Part shown: piece by piece, positions 1 to 5,577 of the stretch
Layout: every line of letters begins with the position of its first letter
Position numbering within the stretch: the first letter of the stretch is position 1
NCBI GenBank assembly: GCA_030638665.1
Contig: DAOWEF010000061.1
Span: forward strand, 1 to 6,878
Length of the DNA stretch: 6,878 nt
Source of the DNA: Dehalococcoidia bacterium
Lineage (GTDB): Bacteria > Chloroflexota > Dehalococcoidia > E44-bin15
Direction of reading: 5' to 3'
Made by a program: the position numbers and the translations under genes
The notes under the pieces: generated by a model
The model's input: only the letters and a program-made list of their open reading frames with translations
What the model was told of the DNA's origin: nothing
The model's database searches: none

Positions 1-179
1 GGGCTGCGCAGGTCTCCCCATACTACTTCCACCTGATCTTTGAACCTTTCAGCCTTTTTCTCGGTTGCCACTGTTTTGCGGTCAAAACACCTCACCTGAT
101 GCCCTTGCTCAAGCAGTTTTTCAACCACATTAGGGCCTATGTTTCCAAATGCACCGGTTAGTAGCACTTTCATTTGCAT
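1..179 (-). CDS. NAD(P)-binding Rossmann-fold protein (extended SDR / epimerase-dehydratase type), 3' end cut by window edge
   Basis: Only the first 59 codons are present; the gene runs off the left edge. The reading begins MQMKVLLTGAFGNIG, a beta strand followed by the TGxxGxxG dinucleotide-binding loop of extended short-chain dehydrogenases and NmrA-like proteins. A second strand (HQVRCFDRK) ends in Asp, which in this fold usually contacts the adenosine ribose and favours NAD(H) over NADP(H). The VVWGDLRS stretch fits the usual GDLRD motif near residue 57. Two in-frame ATGs are possible, at 179 and at 173; neither has a strong ribosome binding site. The start at 179 lies 5 bases after the stop of the molybdoenzyme gene, so translation is probably coupled and the gene is the fourth member of that operon. 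The substrate cannot be told from the fragment. The ORF is shorter than typical ORF listings show because its end is missing. Confidence 0.85.
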   Translation of the reverse strand, partial: MQMKVLLTGAFGNIGPNVVEKLLEQGHQVRCFDRKTVATEKKAERFKDQVEVVWGDLRS

Positions 180-184
180 CTCTA

Positions 185-2372
185 CTAGGCTTTTTCAACC
201 TGCACCAGGGTCGTGTTGGAGCAGTACGCTCCTCCCGGCGAGTGCTCGTCCTTCGTTAAGATGTTACAACATCCCCCCCGGTCCACGCCTTTATCATCGG
301 GGTCATACCAGGCGCCCTGAGGAATATCGACTACCCCCGGCATGATCGTCTCCACGATTTTAGCCGGGATGATCATCGTTCCCCGGTCGTTGAATACCTT
401 CACGGCATCGCCATCCTTTATCCCACGTGCTTCGGCATCGATCCTGTTGATTCTGATTGCGTGCGGATCGAGCTCCCTCAGCCACGGAACGTTATCGAAC
501 TGGGTATGAGCCCGTCTCCCGGTGTGAGTGGTGATGAGCTGCAGCGGGTATCTCTCCGCCAGGGGATCGCTCGGGCTCTCCCACGGCTCCATGTACTTGG
601 GGATTGGCGGGCAATGGGGCAAGTTCATATCCGCGATCATCTGGGAGTGGACCTCGATTTTCCCGGAGGGTGTGTAGAAGGGATTATTCTCCGGGTCCGC
701 GATCTGGGCACGGAAGGGAACGCTAGGCTCGGGAAGATCGATCTTTTGGAACCCTCTCTCCTTGAACCCCTCAACATCGGGCAGGGGGCTCTTCTGCAGG
801 ATGACGTCCACCCACTCCTCATCTGTCTTGTCATTGTAATCGGTGAAGCCCAGGCGATTGGCCAGGTCGGTGGCGAAATCCATCGGTGCTCGTGACTCGC
901 CGACGGGCTCAATGATATCCCTGCGGTAGGCGTAGGATACCGGACAGGATGCGCTCATAGTAACGTCAGTTCGCTCGAAGAATGTGGTTGTAGGCAGGAC
1001 TATGTCGGCATACCGGGCGGTTGGGGTCATGAAGTGCTCTTCGGTAACTATGAAATCGAGCTTGTTGAAGGCCTCGACGGTCTTGTTGGTATTGGGCCAC
1101 TGATTGAGCGGATTGGCATTGGTAACCCACAGGAACCTGTAATCAGCAGGGTATCCGCCCGATTTGCCCTTGATGAAGGCATCTGTGAGCCGGAAGACGT
1201 TGATAATCCCGTGTCCCCATATGTAGTATCTGCGATTGGGGAGCTTGCCTTCCGGGTTGGGAACGGTGTCATCCACCTTGTTCGGCGGGATCTTGGGACC
1301 CGAACCCATCCTGCCTAGGGCGTGCGGCCCCCATGATTTGCCGCCGCAGGAGCCGCCGGATTTACCGATGTTACCGGTCATAGCCGCCAGAACGATGGCC
1401 GCACGATGATACTGCTCGCCGTAAGCTGTGCGCCCGGGACCGATTCCGGTTATGAGTGCCGCCGGCTTTGTTGTAGCATATTCCCGGGCAAGCTTCCTGA
1501 TAGTATCCGTCGGTATGCCGGTGATCGCCTCCGCCCATTCCGGGGTCTTGGCCACTCCGTCTTCATCGCCCAGAATGTAATCTTTGAACGCATCGAACCC
1601 GATGGTGAATTTATCCAGGAATGCCTGTTCCAGCAGGTTCTCCGTCACCATTACGTTGGCCATTGCGATGAGCGCGGCGGCATCCGTGCCGGGGCGGATA
1701 GGTATCCAGTGATGGGCGAATGCCGAGGCGGAGGCAGTGAATCTGGGGTCGATGGAGATGATCTTGGTGCCATGTTCTTTGGCCTGCGCCAGATACCAGG
1801 CAGTGTTGGTGTCCTGAATAGTGACCGCCGGGTTCCATCCCCACATGATTATCAGTTTGGAATTGAGGAGGTCATCGCGGGTGTGGGCGGTGAATCCCAT
1901 CCCGAAACAGGTGAGCTCTGCAAAGATGCCGCCTTCGTAGGAGTGCAGGCCCCAGGGGCGCGTGTATCCGCCCATCATGCAGAATATCCTGCTCATTCGT
2001 CGCCATCCATCGTGTAACGCTGCTTGATCCCCGCCGGAAACCCAGTGGACGATGGAAGCGGGCCCGTAGGTATCTACAGTCCGCTTGAGCTCAGCGGCGA
2101 TGGTATCCAGCGCCTGGTCCCAGGTTATCCGTTCGAACCGTCCGCTACCCCGTGGGCCAACGCGTTTCATCGGGTGTTTCAGCCGGTCGGGATGGTATAT
2201 TCGCTGCCTCCACGAGCGTCCTCGCATGCATGCCCTGAGCTGAACATCATCCTGATCATCGTCGGTTTCGATCCTGGTTATGACGCCATCTTTTACATGA
2301 GCTTTAAGCAGACAGCCCCCCCCCACAATGTGGGGCGCAGGTAGTGGTTATCACTCTCTCGTTCTCGATCAT
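185..2372 (-). CDS. DmsA-type molybdopterin (bis-MGD) oxidoreductase catalytic subunit, frameshifted at a G9 run
   Basis: Catalytic subunit of the DMSO reductase family, about 728 residues if one base of the G9 run (2316-2324) is removed. The ATG at 2372-2370 has an excellent ribosome binding site (GAGGAAGG, 2378-2385) and reads MIENERVITTTCAPHC, then hits a stop at 2306-2304. From codon 17 on, the frame one base over is open to 185. Joined, they give cysteines 12, 16, 20 and 48 (Cx3Cx3Cx27C), the family's N-terminal [4Fe-4S] site. Ser144 in WGLHS aligns with the Mo-ligating Ser of E. coli DmsA (inference by eye). Further family blocks are NSKLIIMWGWNP, TNANPLNQWPN, ADIVLPTTTFFERTD and a C-terminal dinucleotide-binding domain from about residue 614. 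There is no Tat leader, so a cytoplasmic site is likely. Without the correction the longest ORF starts at GTG 2326 and loses two cluster cysteines. The partner is the ferredoxin-like subunit 11 bases upstream. The substrate is unknown. Confidence 0.9.
2316..2324 (-). repeat. Homopolymer run of nine G (coding strand) causing a frameshift
   Basis: Nine consecutive C on the plus strand lie inside the codons for the CGGGC part of the iron-sulfur motif of the molybdoenzyme. Eight bases would keep the upstream ATG in frame; nine give a 22-residue product. It may be a sequencing or assembly slip, a recent mutation, or a slippage-prone switch. Confidence 0.9.
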
Positions 2373-2377
2373 TTTTA

Positions 2378-2385
2378 CCTTCCTC
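2378..2385 (-). promoter_or_regulatory. Ribosome binding site deciding the molybdoenzyme start
   Basis: GAGGAAGG lies five bases before the ATG at 2372-2370 and overlaps the TGA stop (2386-2384) of the preceding ferredoxin subunit. It supports the ATG over the GTG at 2326, and it indicates translational coupling of the two subunits. Confidence 0.8.
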
Positions 2386-2956
2386 AATAACTGGCCAGGG
2401 AAACCCGGGGTTTGGGTTTGTAGATTACCGACGGGTGCAGCCTTTCATCGTACTTGAGCCCTTCGGCTTCGTGAATCTTGCCGTATTTCGCTTCCATCTC
2501 ATCGATGGGCCCGGCATCGAGCGCCCGCATGGGGCAGCCAGCGACGCAAATGGGCTGTTTGCCCTCTGCCCATCGCTCCAGGCAGAGGTCGCATTTCTGC
2601 ATCTTGGCGTTGTCTTCGGCGCCGAACTGGGGTGCCTGGTAAGGGCAGGCTTCGAGGCAGAGCTGGCATTTGGCCTTTCCCAGGCAGGCGTCCCCGTTAA
2701 CCACTACTATGCCATCTTGGTGACGTTTGCTTATGGCGTCCACTGGACAGGCTGGTACACAAGCCGGTTCATCGCAGTGGTAGCAGGGAGTGCTCAGAAA
2801 GGCCACAAATGGGTGAGGATATTTGCCCCGCTCTATAGTTGCTACCCTCATCCAGCTAGCTGGCCCTGCCGGGACATCGTGCCAGTCCTTGCAGGCCACC
2901 ACGCAGGTATAACAGCCGGTGCATCTGGTCTGATCGAAAAAGAAGGCCAGTTGCAT
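2384..2956 (-). CDS. DmsB-type 4Fe-4S ferredoxin subunit (four clusters)
   Basis: Electron-transfer subunit of 190 residues, normal for the DmsB/NrfC/PhsB family. It should carry electrons to or from the molybdenum subunit encoded just downstream. It has 16 cysteines in four groups: 12, 15, 18 and 22; 58, 61, 66 and 70; 91, 97, 100 and 104; 122, 125, 137 and 141. These match the four-cluster pattern, where groups cross-pair between halves. Group three reads CLGKAKCQLCLEACP, with five residues between its first two cysteines instead of the usual two. The protein has no signal peptide or membrane segment. The start ATG at 2956 is preceded by a strong ribosome binding site (AAAGGAGGAA, 2961-2970). 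It lies 92 bases after the VOC gene and 11 bases before the molybdoenzyme gene. No DmsC-like membrane anchor is visible in the window, so the electron partner is unknown. Confidence 0.95.
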   Translation of the reverse strand: MQLAFFFDQTRCTGCYTCVVACKDWHDVPAGPASWMRVATIERGKYPHPFVAFLSTPCYHCDEPACVPACPVDAISKRHQDGIVVVNGDACLGKAKCQLCLEACPYQAPQFGAEDNAKMQKCDLCLERWAEGKQPICVAGCPMRALDAGPIDEMEAKYGKIHEAEGLKYDERLHPSVIYKPKPRVSLASY

Positions 2957-2960
2957 ATCT

Positions 2961-2970
2961 TTCCTCCTTT
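2961..2970 (-). promoter_or_regulatory. Strong Shine-Dalgarno of the ferredoxin subunit
   Basis: AAAGGAGGAA, with GGAGG ending about seven bases before the ATG at 2956, is nearly a perfect anti-16S match. It fixes the start of the ferredoxin subunit. Confidence 0.75.
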
Positions 2971-3048
2971 GCTATTGCGGATTCTGCTAAAAACCACTGG
3001 CAGCTTGATTACGTTCCGTTAAGTTAGACCTGTTACTTCTTCTAATGC

Positions 3049-3528
3049 TCATTTGTCTCTACTTTTACGCTTCTTTATCTCAATTAACTCGATCATGACG
3101 CCGCCAATCCTGTCAGTGTTCAGGTAGGCGAACGATATCCCGATCTCGGGGTAGCTGTGTTGGAATACCGGCTCGATGCCCTCCTTGGCCAGCTTGGCCA
3201 GTGTGCCATCAATATCATCTACACTGAAGCGCAGATGCTGGAGGCCCTCACCCTTTTCCCGGAGAAACTCGGTGTGGGGTGTTTCCCCCTCCAGAACCTG
3301 AATCAGCTCGATCTCAATTTGGCCTGAGCGAGCGAAGGCCAGCTTCAACCGGCAATCGCATGGGTGGCCTCGATAGGTGGCTCCTTTCATCTCAAGCTCC
3401 ATAACCTGAAAGGGCCCCCAGCCAAAGGTTGAACTGTAATACTCCATTGCCCGGTCGATATCCTTAACTACAATGCCTACCTGCTCCACCGGGGGTAGTT
3501 TCACTCTGGGCGCTTGTTTTTTTACCAT
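3049..3528 (-). CDS. VOC-superfamily (glyoxalase / methylmalonyl-CoA epimerase-like) protein
   Basis: A 159-residue protein made of two beta-alpha-beta-beta-beta repeats, as in methylmalonyl-CoA epimerase and other vicinal-oxygen-chelate proteins. The first repeat begins at VEQVGIVVKDIDRAMEYY (residues 14-31), the second at GLQHLRFSVDDIDGTLAKL (95-113). By eye alignment to methylmalonyl-CoA epimerase the metal ligands would be residues 16, 74, 98 and 147. Here they are Gln16, Glu74, His98 and Glu147, so the usual first His is Gln. The basic tail KKRKSRDK is unusual but short. The start ATG (3528) has AAAGGAG about ten bases upstream. It is the first gene of the minus-strand operon and shares it with a molybdoenzyme and an SDR protein, so a role on the same organic or CoA-linked substrate is plausible but not shown. 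True epimerase activity is uncertain. Confidence 0.85.
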   Translation of the reverse strand: MVKKQAPRVKLPPVEQVGIVVKDIDRAMEYYSSTFGWGPFQVMELEMKGATYRGHPCDCRLKLAFARSGQIEIELIQVLEGETPHTEFLREKGEGLQHLRFSVDDIDGTLAKLAKEGIEPVFQHSYPEIGISFAYLNTDRIGGVMIELIEIKKRKSRDK

Positions 3529-3640
3529 CTCTCCGTATCTCCTTTCTAGCAGTGGAGGACTAAAACCTCGGCCCTGGCTTGAAGAACGCCGAGGGCAGGA
3601 GCTTATCGTCGCTGTTTGTTTTTGGGCCCGCCCTGATGAG

Positions 3641-3649
3641 ATTATAACA
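3641..3649 (-). promoter_or_regulatory. Extended -10 promoter of the VOC-molybdoenzyme operon
   Basis: On the minus strand the sequence is TGTTATAAT, a perfect extended -10 (TGnTATAAT). No good -35 is present at 17 or 18 bases (TTCCTC is the best), as is common for extended -10 promoters. Transcription would start near 3634 and leave a leader of about 106 bases before the VOC start codon. Confidence 0.55.
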
Positions 3650-3695
3650 CTATGCCTCTTGTAGGAGGAAGACTTTATACTCGTCCATTACATTA

Positions 3696-3707
3696 GTGAT
3701 ATATCAC
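3696..3707. promoter_or_regulatory. Perfect 12-base palindrome, candidate operator
   Basis: GTGATATATCAC reads the same on both strands. Its centre lies roughly 67 bases upstream of the predicted start of the minus-strand operon, a typical place for a dimeric activator. The half-site spacing differs from both CRP (TGTGA-N6-TCACA) and FNR (TTGAT-N4-ATCAA), so no regulator is named. Confidence 0.4.
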
Positions 3708-3736
3708 ACCACCGCTAGCCTATTGTTGGTGGGTGT
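3706..3736. repeat. Imperfect inverted repeat
   Basis: ACACCACC at 3706-3713 and GGTGGGTGT at 3728-3736 are inverted copies that differ by one inserted G, around a 14-base loop. It abuts the 12-base palindrome on its left and leads into the GC-rich hairpin group on its right. Confidence 0.4.
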
Positions 3737-3758
3737 CATGAGACGTGGGGATTGCTTC

Positions 3759-3776
3759 GCCCCGACAAGTCGGGGC
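3759..3776. repeat. GC-rich hairpin GCCCCGAC-AA-GTCGGGGC
   Basis: Eight-base perfect arms with two bases between them. The surrounding bases (GTCATGAGACGTGGGGATTGCTTCG before it) resemble a decayed version of the interspersed GTCATTGCGAG...GCAATC palindromic repeats seen in many genomes; this is recognition from memory. No T-tract follows on either strand, so it is not a clear intrinsic terminator. Its core CCGACAAGTCGG recurs in altered form at 3904-3919. Confidence 0.55.
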
Positions 3777-3827
3777 TCTTAATAACTACTTGGCTATATC
3801 CCACCCGCCCTGAGAAGTATTTCTGCT

Positions 3828-3940
3828 CCGAGGCCGAGGCTGATAGGTCGGCCGACACTTCGGCCTAGGTCGGAGAGACCCCCGCCTCCTCCGCTTCGCG
3901 AGAGTCCGACTTATCGGACGATTGAATCGGGGGGCACCCC
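3828..3940. repeat. Cluster of nested inverted and direct repeats
   Basis: In order: a tandem CCGAGG pair (3828-3839); a direct repeat TAGGTCGG (3844-3851 and 3866-3873) flanking a hairpin GGCCGA-CACT-TCGGCC (3850-3865); then CCCCCG (3879-3884) and CGGGGG (3928-3933) as outer arms around a hairpin GTCCGA-CTTA-TCGGAC (3904-3919). GGGG and CCCC meet again at 3931-3940. The region has no open reading frame worth calling. It looks like one or more palindromic repeat elements, possibly a small non-coding mobile element remnant. Confidence 0.5.
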
Positions 3941-4196
3941 TTTATAGCTCCTACTTAGTAAATCCTATTGTGTAGCACGGATTTCTTCTCCTCTACTTGT
4001 CCCCAGGGTCTGTGCATCGCAAAGCGTCGCGCAATGTTAAGTGTAGCGAAATCAACGATACCAAGTGTCGCCTGTCTATTTGAACGAGCTCACGTGTGGA
4101 GCTGAAAACTGCAGTGTTCGACGTCAGTAAAAAAGTGGCAGTATGCTTTTTGTGGCGGGAGACAAGCTTCATACCTGGGGCAAGGCAAGCCAAAGA
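3941..4196. other. Intergenic stretch with no supported gene
   Basis: No ORF here looks like a protein on either strand. The only structure seen is a short inverted repeat AGCTC/GAGCT (4087-4091 and 4099-4103) around CACGTG, and two AAGTGT copies near 4039 and 4062. An 86-codon GTG-start ORF (4096-4356) crosses into the next region but is not convincing. Confidence 0.5.
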
Positions 4197-4205
4197 TGAT
4201 ATAAT
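4197..4205 (+). promoter_or_regulatory. Extended -10 promoter candidate upstream of the DUF362 gene
   Basis: TGATATAAT is a perfect TGnTATAAT on the plus strand, with no recognisable -35 at 17 bases (GGGGCA). Transcription from about 4212 would give a leader of roughly 180 bases to the ATG at 4395. Confidence 0.45.
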
Positions 4206-4237
4206 AAGCACGAAGGAAAAATGCCTGGCGCAGCTCA

Positions 4238-4264
4238 CACCTGCCAGGGCAGTGGCACCAGGTG
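4238..4264 (+). repeat. Inverted repeat in the putative DUF362 leader
   Basis: Outer arms CACCTG (4238-4243) and CAGGTG (4259-4264) enclose an overlapping alternative pair TGCCA (4242-4246) and TGGCA (4253-4257). The two stems compete for shared bases. No T-tract follows. It may be a leader hairpin or a coincidence. Confidence 0.3.
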
Positions 4265-4394
4265 AACTGGATACCCAACACAGTCGGGCTGGTTTGGATA
4301 CGATTGTTGAAGGATCGCATGAAAACCCTCGATCTATCGGGAATACTCATTGTTAAGAGCCTCAAAGGATACTGATGGCACGGATGGGAGTTCA

Positions 4395-5336
4395 ATGACC
4401 AGTTTCGCGGACAAGGTTATCGGGTTCTATCATTTATTTTGCGATAGGGTGCCGAAGAACATCCCGTCTGTTGACCCCAGACCACGTGTTGTCAATCCGT
4501 GGTGCAGTAATGGCCAAGTCATGGTGGCGAAGGTGACAGCAAATGGAGATATTAAGGCCTCCGTTGACAGAGCCATTGCGCTGCTGGGGCATTTGGGGCA
4601 GGCTATCGGCAGGGGCGACAGGGTTTTGGTCAAGCCAAATTTTAATAGCCCGGACCCATATCCTGGCTCTACCGACCTGGTATTTCTGCGTGCTGTCCTC
4701 GAACTCCTGTTGGAAGCGGGGGCAAGAGTTACGATAGGTGAAAGCTCCGGAGGGATTTGGAGACCCACCAGGAACGTTTTTCGGAAACTGGGCGTGTTCG
4801 AGCTGGTGCGTCATTTGGATGTGGAACTGGTTGCCTTTGATGACAAGGCTGATGACTGGGTGAAAATAAAGATCGATGGCGATTATCTGAGTGCGGTCAC
4901 TATGCCCCGGTCAGCCTATGAAGCCGATAAAATTGTATACTTGCCATGTATGAAGACTCATGCTTTCTCGCGATTTACTGGCGCACTGAAGCTCGCAGTA
5001 GGCTTTATGCACCCCGGAGAGCGGCGCGCCCTTCACACCCGCCACTTGGAGCAGAAGGTTGCTGAAATCAGCCTGTGCTGGCAACCAGACCTCATAATCA
5101 TGGATGGGAGGAAGACCTTCGTTTCCGGCGGTCCATCTAAGGGCCAATTGGCGGAGCCTGGTCTGGTGCTTGTCTCTGGAGACCTTGTTGCTATCGATGT
5201 CGAGGCGATGAAGGTACTTCTGAGTTATAAGGCCAAGAATAAGCTAATGGCGAATCCCTGGCAGTCACCTCAGATCGTTACGGCTTTGAAGCATGGCTTG
5301 GGAGTGGAGTCCGAGCACTACATTGTAGTAGAGTGA
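4395..5336 (+). CDS. DUF362 family protein
   Basis: Predicted product of 313 residues. Family blocks, in order: DRVLVKPN (residues 75-82), GESSGG (115-120), LPCMKTH (183-189), GALKLAVGFMHPG (196-208), PDLIIMDG (231-238), then GGP (245-247) and GDLVAID (262-268). The DUF362 fold is often found fused to 4Fe-4S ferredoxin domains, but this copy has none and only a few scattered cysteines. The biochemical role of the family is not established. The frame is open back to a TTG at 4350, which would add 15 residues, but the ATG at 4395 has GGGAG (4386-4390) four bases upstream and is preferred. The first 42 residues precede the domain and are not a clear signal peptide. The gene is on the opposite strand to the molybdoenzyme operon and seems to have its own promoter. 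Confidence 0.85.
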   Translation: MTSFADKVIGFYHLFCDRVPKNIPSVDPRPRVVNPWCSNGQVMVAKVTANGDIKASVDRAIALLGHLGQAIGRGDRVLVKPNFNSPDPYPGSTDLVFLRAVLELLLEAGARVTIGESSGGIWRPTRNVFRKLGVFELVRHLDVELVAFDDKADDWVKIKIDGDYLSAVTMPRSAYEADKIVYLPCMKTHAFSRFTGALKLAVGFMHPGERRALHTRHLEQKVAEISLCWQPDLIIMDGRKTFVSGGPSKGQLAEPGLVLVSGDLVAIDVEAMKVLLSYKAKNKLMANPWQSPQIVTALKHGLGVESEHYIVVE

Positions 5337-5470
5337 ACATCGCGACTGCTCCATCGAAAAACCCTGCCTTAGAGCGACTTGAACGCAAACTGAGCTACCA
5401 TTACCATGATATAGTTATCACGCATCCCGACACACATGGGTACGTAGCGGTGCTTGAATCCCAAGCCTAG
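5333..5470 (+). CDS. Possible 45-residue ORF coupled to the DUF362 stop
   Basis: A GTG at 5333 overlaps the TGA of the DUF362 gene as GTGA, a common arrangement for translational coupling. The frame stays open for 45 codons to a TAG at 5468-5470. The product begins VNIATAPSKNPALERL and has a mixed hydrophilic composition with a run of histidine and tyrosine (SYHYHD) and no membrane segment. It has no ribosome binding site of its own. I do not recognise the protein. It may be a real small gene, the remnant of a longer one, or chance. Confidence 0.3.
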   Translation: MNIATAPSKNPALERLERKLSYHYHDIVITHPDTHGYVAVLESQA

Positions 5471-5565
5471 TTTAGTAAGAGAGCCCAATAGCGCAACCCA
5501 GAGCAGGAAAAAAGAGCCTTGGAGTCGGATTTACCTGAGTGGTTGCATCCCCGGTTGGGAGAAGC
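5471..5565. other. Short spacer before recF
   Basis: No clear promoter, terminator or RNA gene is seen here. The plus-strand reading frame of recF extends back to a GTG at 5539, but that codon has no ribosome binding site. Confidence 0.4.
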
Positions 5566-5573
5566 GGGAGGAG
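5566..5573 (+). promoter_or_regulatory. Ribosome binding site selecting the TTG start of recF
   Basis: GGGAGGAG precedes TTG at 5578-5580, with six bases between GGAGG and the start. An out-of-frame ATG at 5574-5576 sits just after it and would give only a 13-codon peptide. Confidence 0.7.
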
Positions 5574-5577
5574 ATGT

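Noticed and set aside
1406..2017. 203-codon ORF antisense to the molybdoenzyme gene
   Set aside because: It is a mirror frame of a strongly conserved coding region, with no family motif and low-complexity, Gly/Arg/Cys-rich content.
2435..3022. 195-codon plus-strand ORF antisense to the ferredoxin subunit
   Set aside because: The opposite strand carries all 16 cluster cysteines in the correct pattern; this frame has no recognisable domain.
3696..3707. FNR or CRP binding site
   Set aside because: The half-sites are two bases closer together than either consensus requires.
3759..3776. Hairpin as an intrinsic terminator
   Set aside because: Neither strand has a run of T after the stem, and no gene ends just before it on either strand.
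4096..4356. 86-codon plus-strand ORF with GTG start; its beginning (AVFDVSKKVAV) faintly recalls the DVSKK start of IS110-type transposases
   Set aside because: The rest shows no transposase features, composition is not protein-like, there is no ribosome binding site, and the -10 candidate at 4197-4205 lies inside it.
4350..4394. TTG at 4350 as the DUF362 start
   Set aside because: The ATG at 4395 has a better placed Shine-Dalgarno and the 15 added residues show no conserved feature.
5539..5577. GTG at 5539 as the recF start
   Set aside because: No ribosome binding site precedes it and the extra 13 residues do not fit the conserved RecF N-terminus, while TTG 5578 has both.
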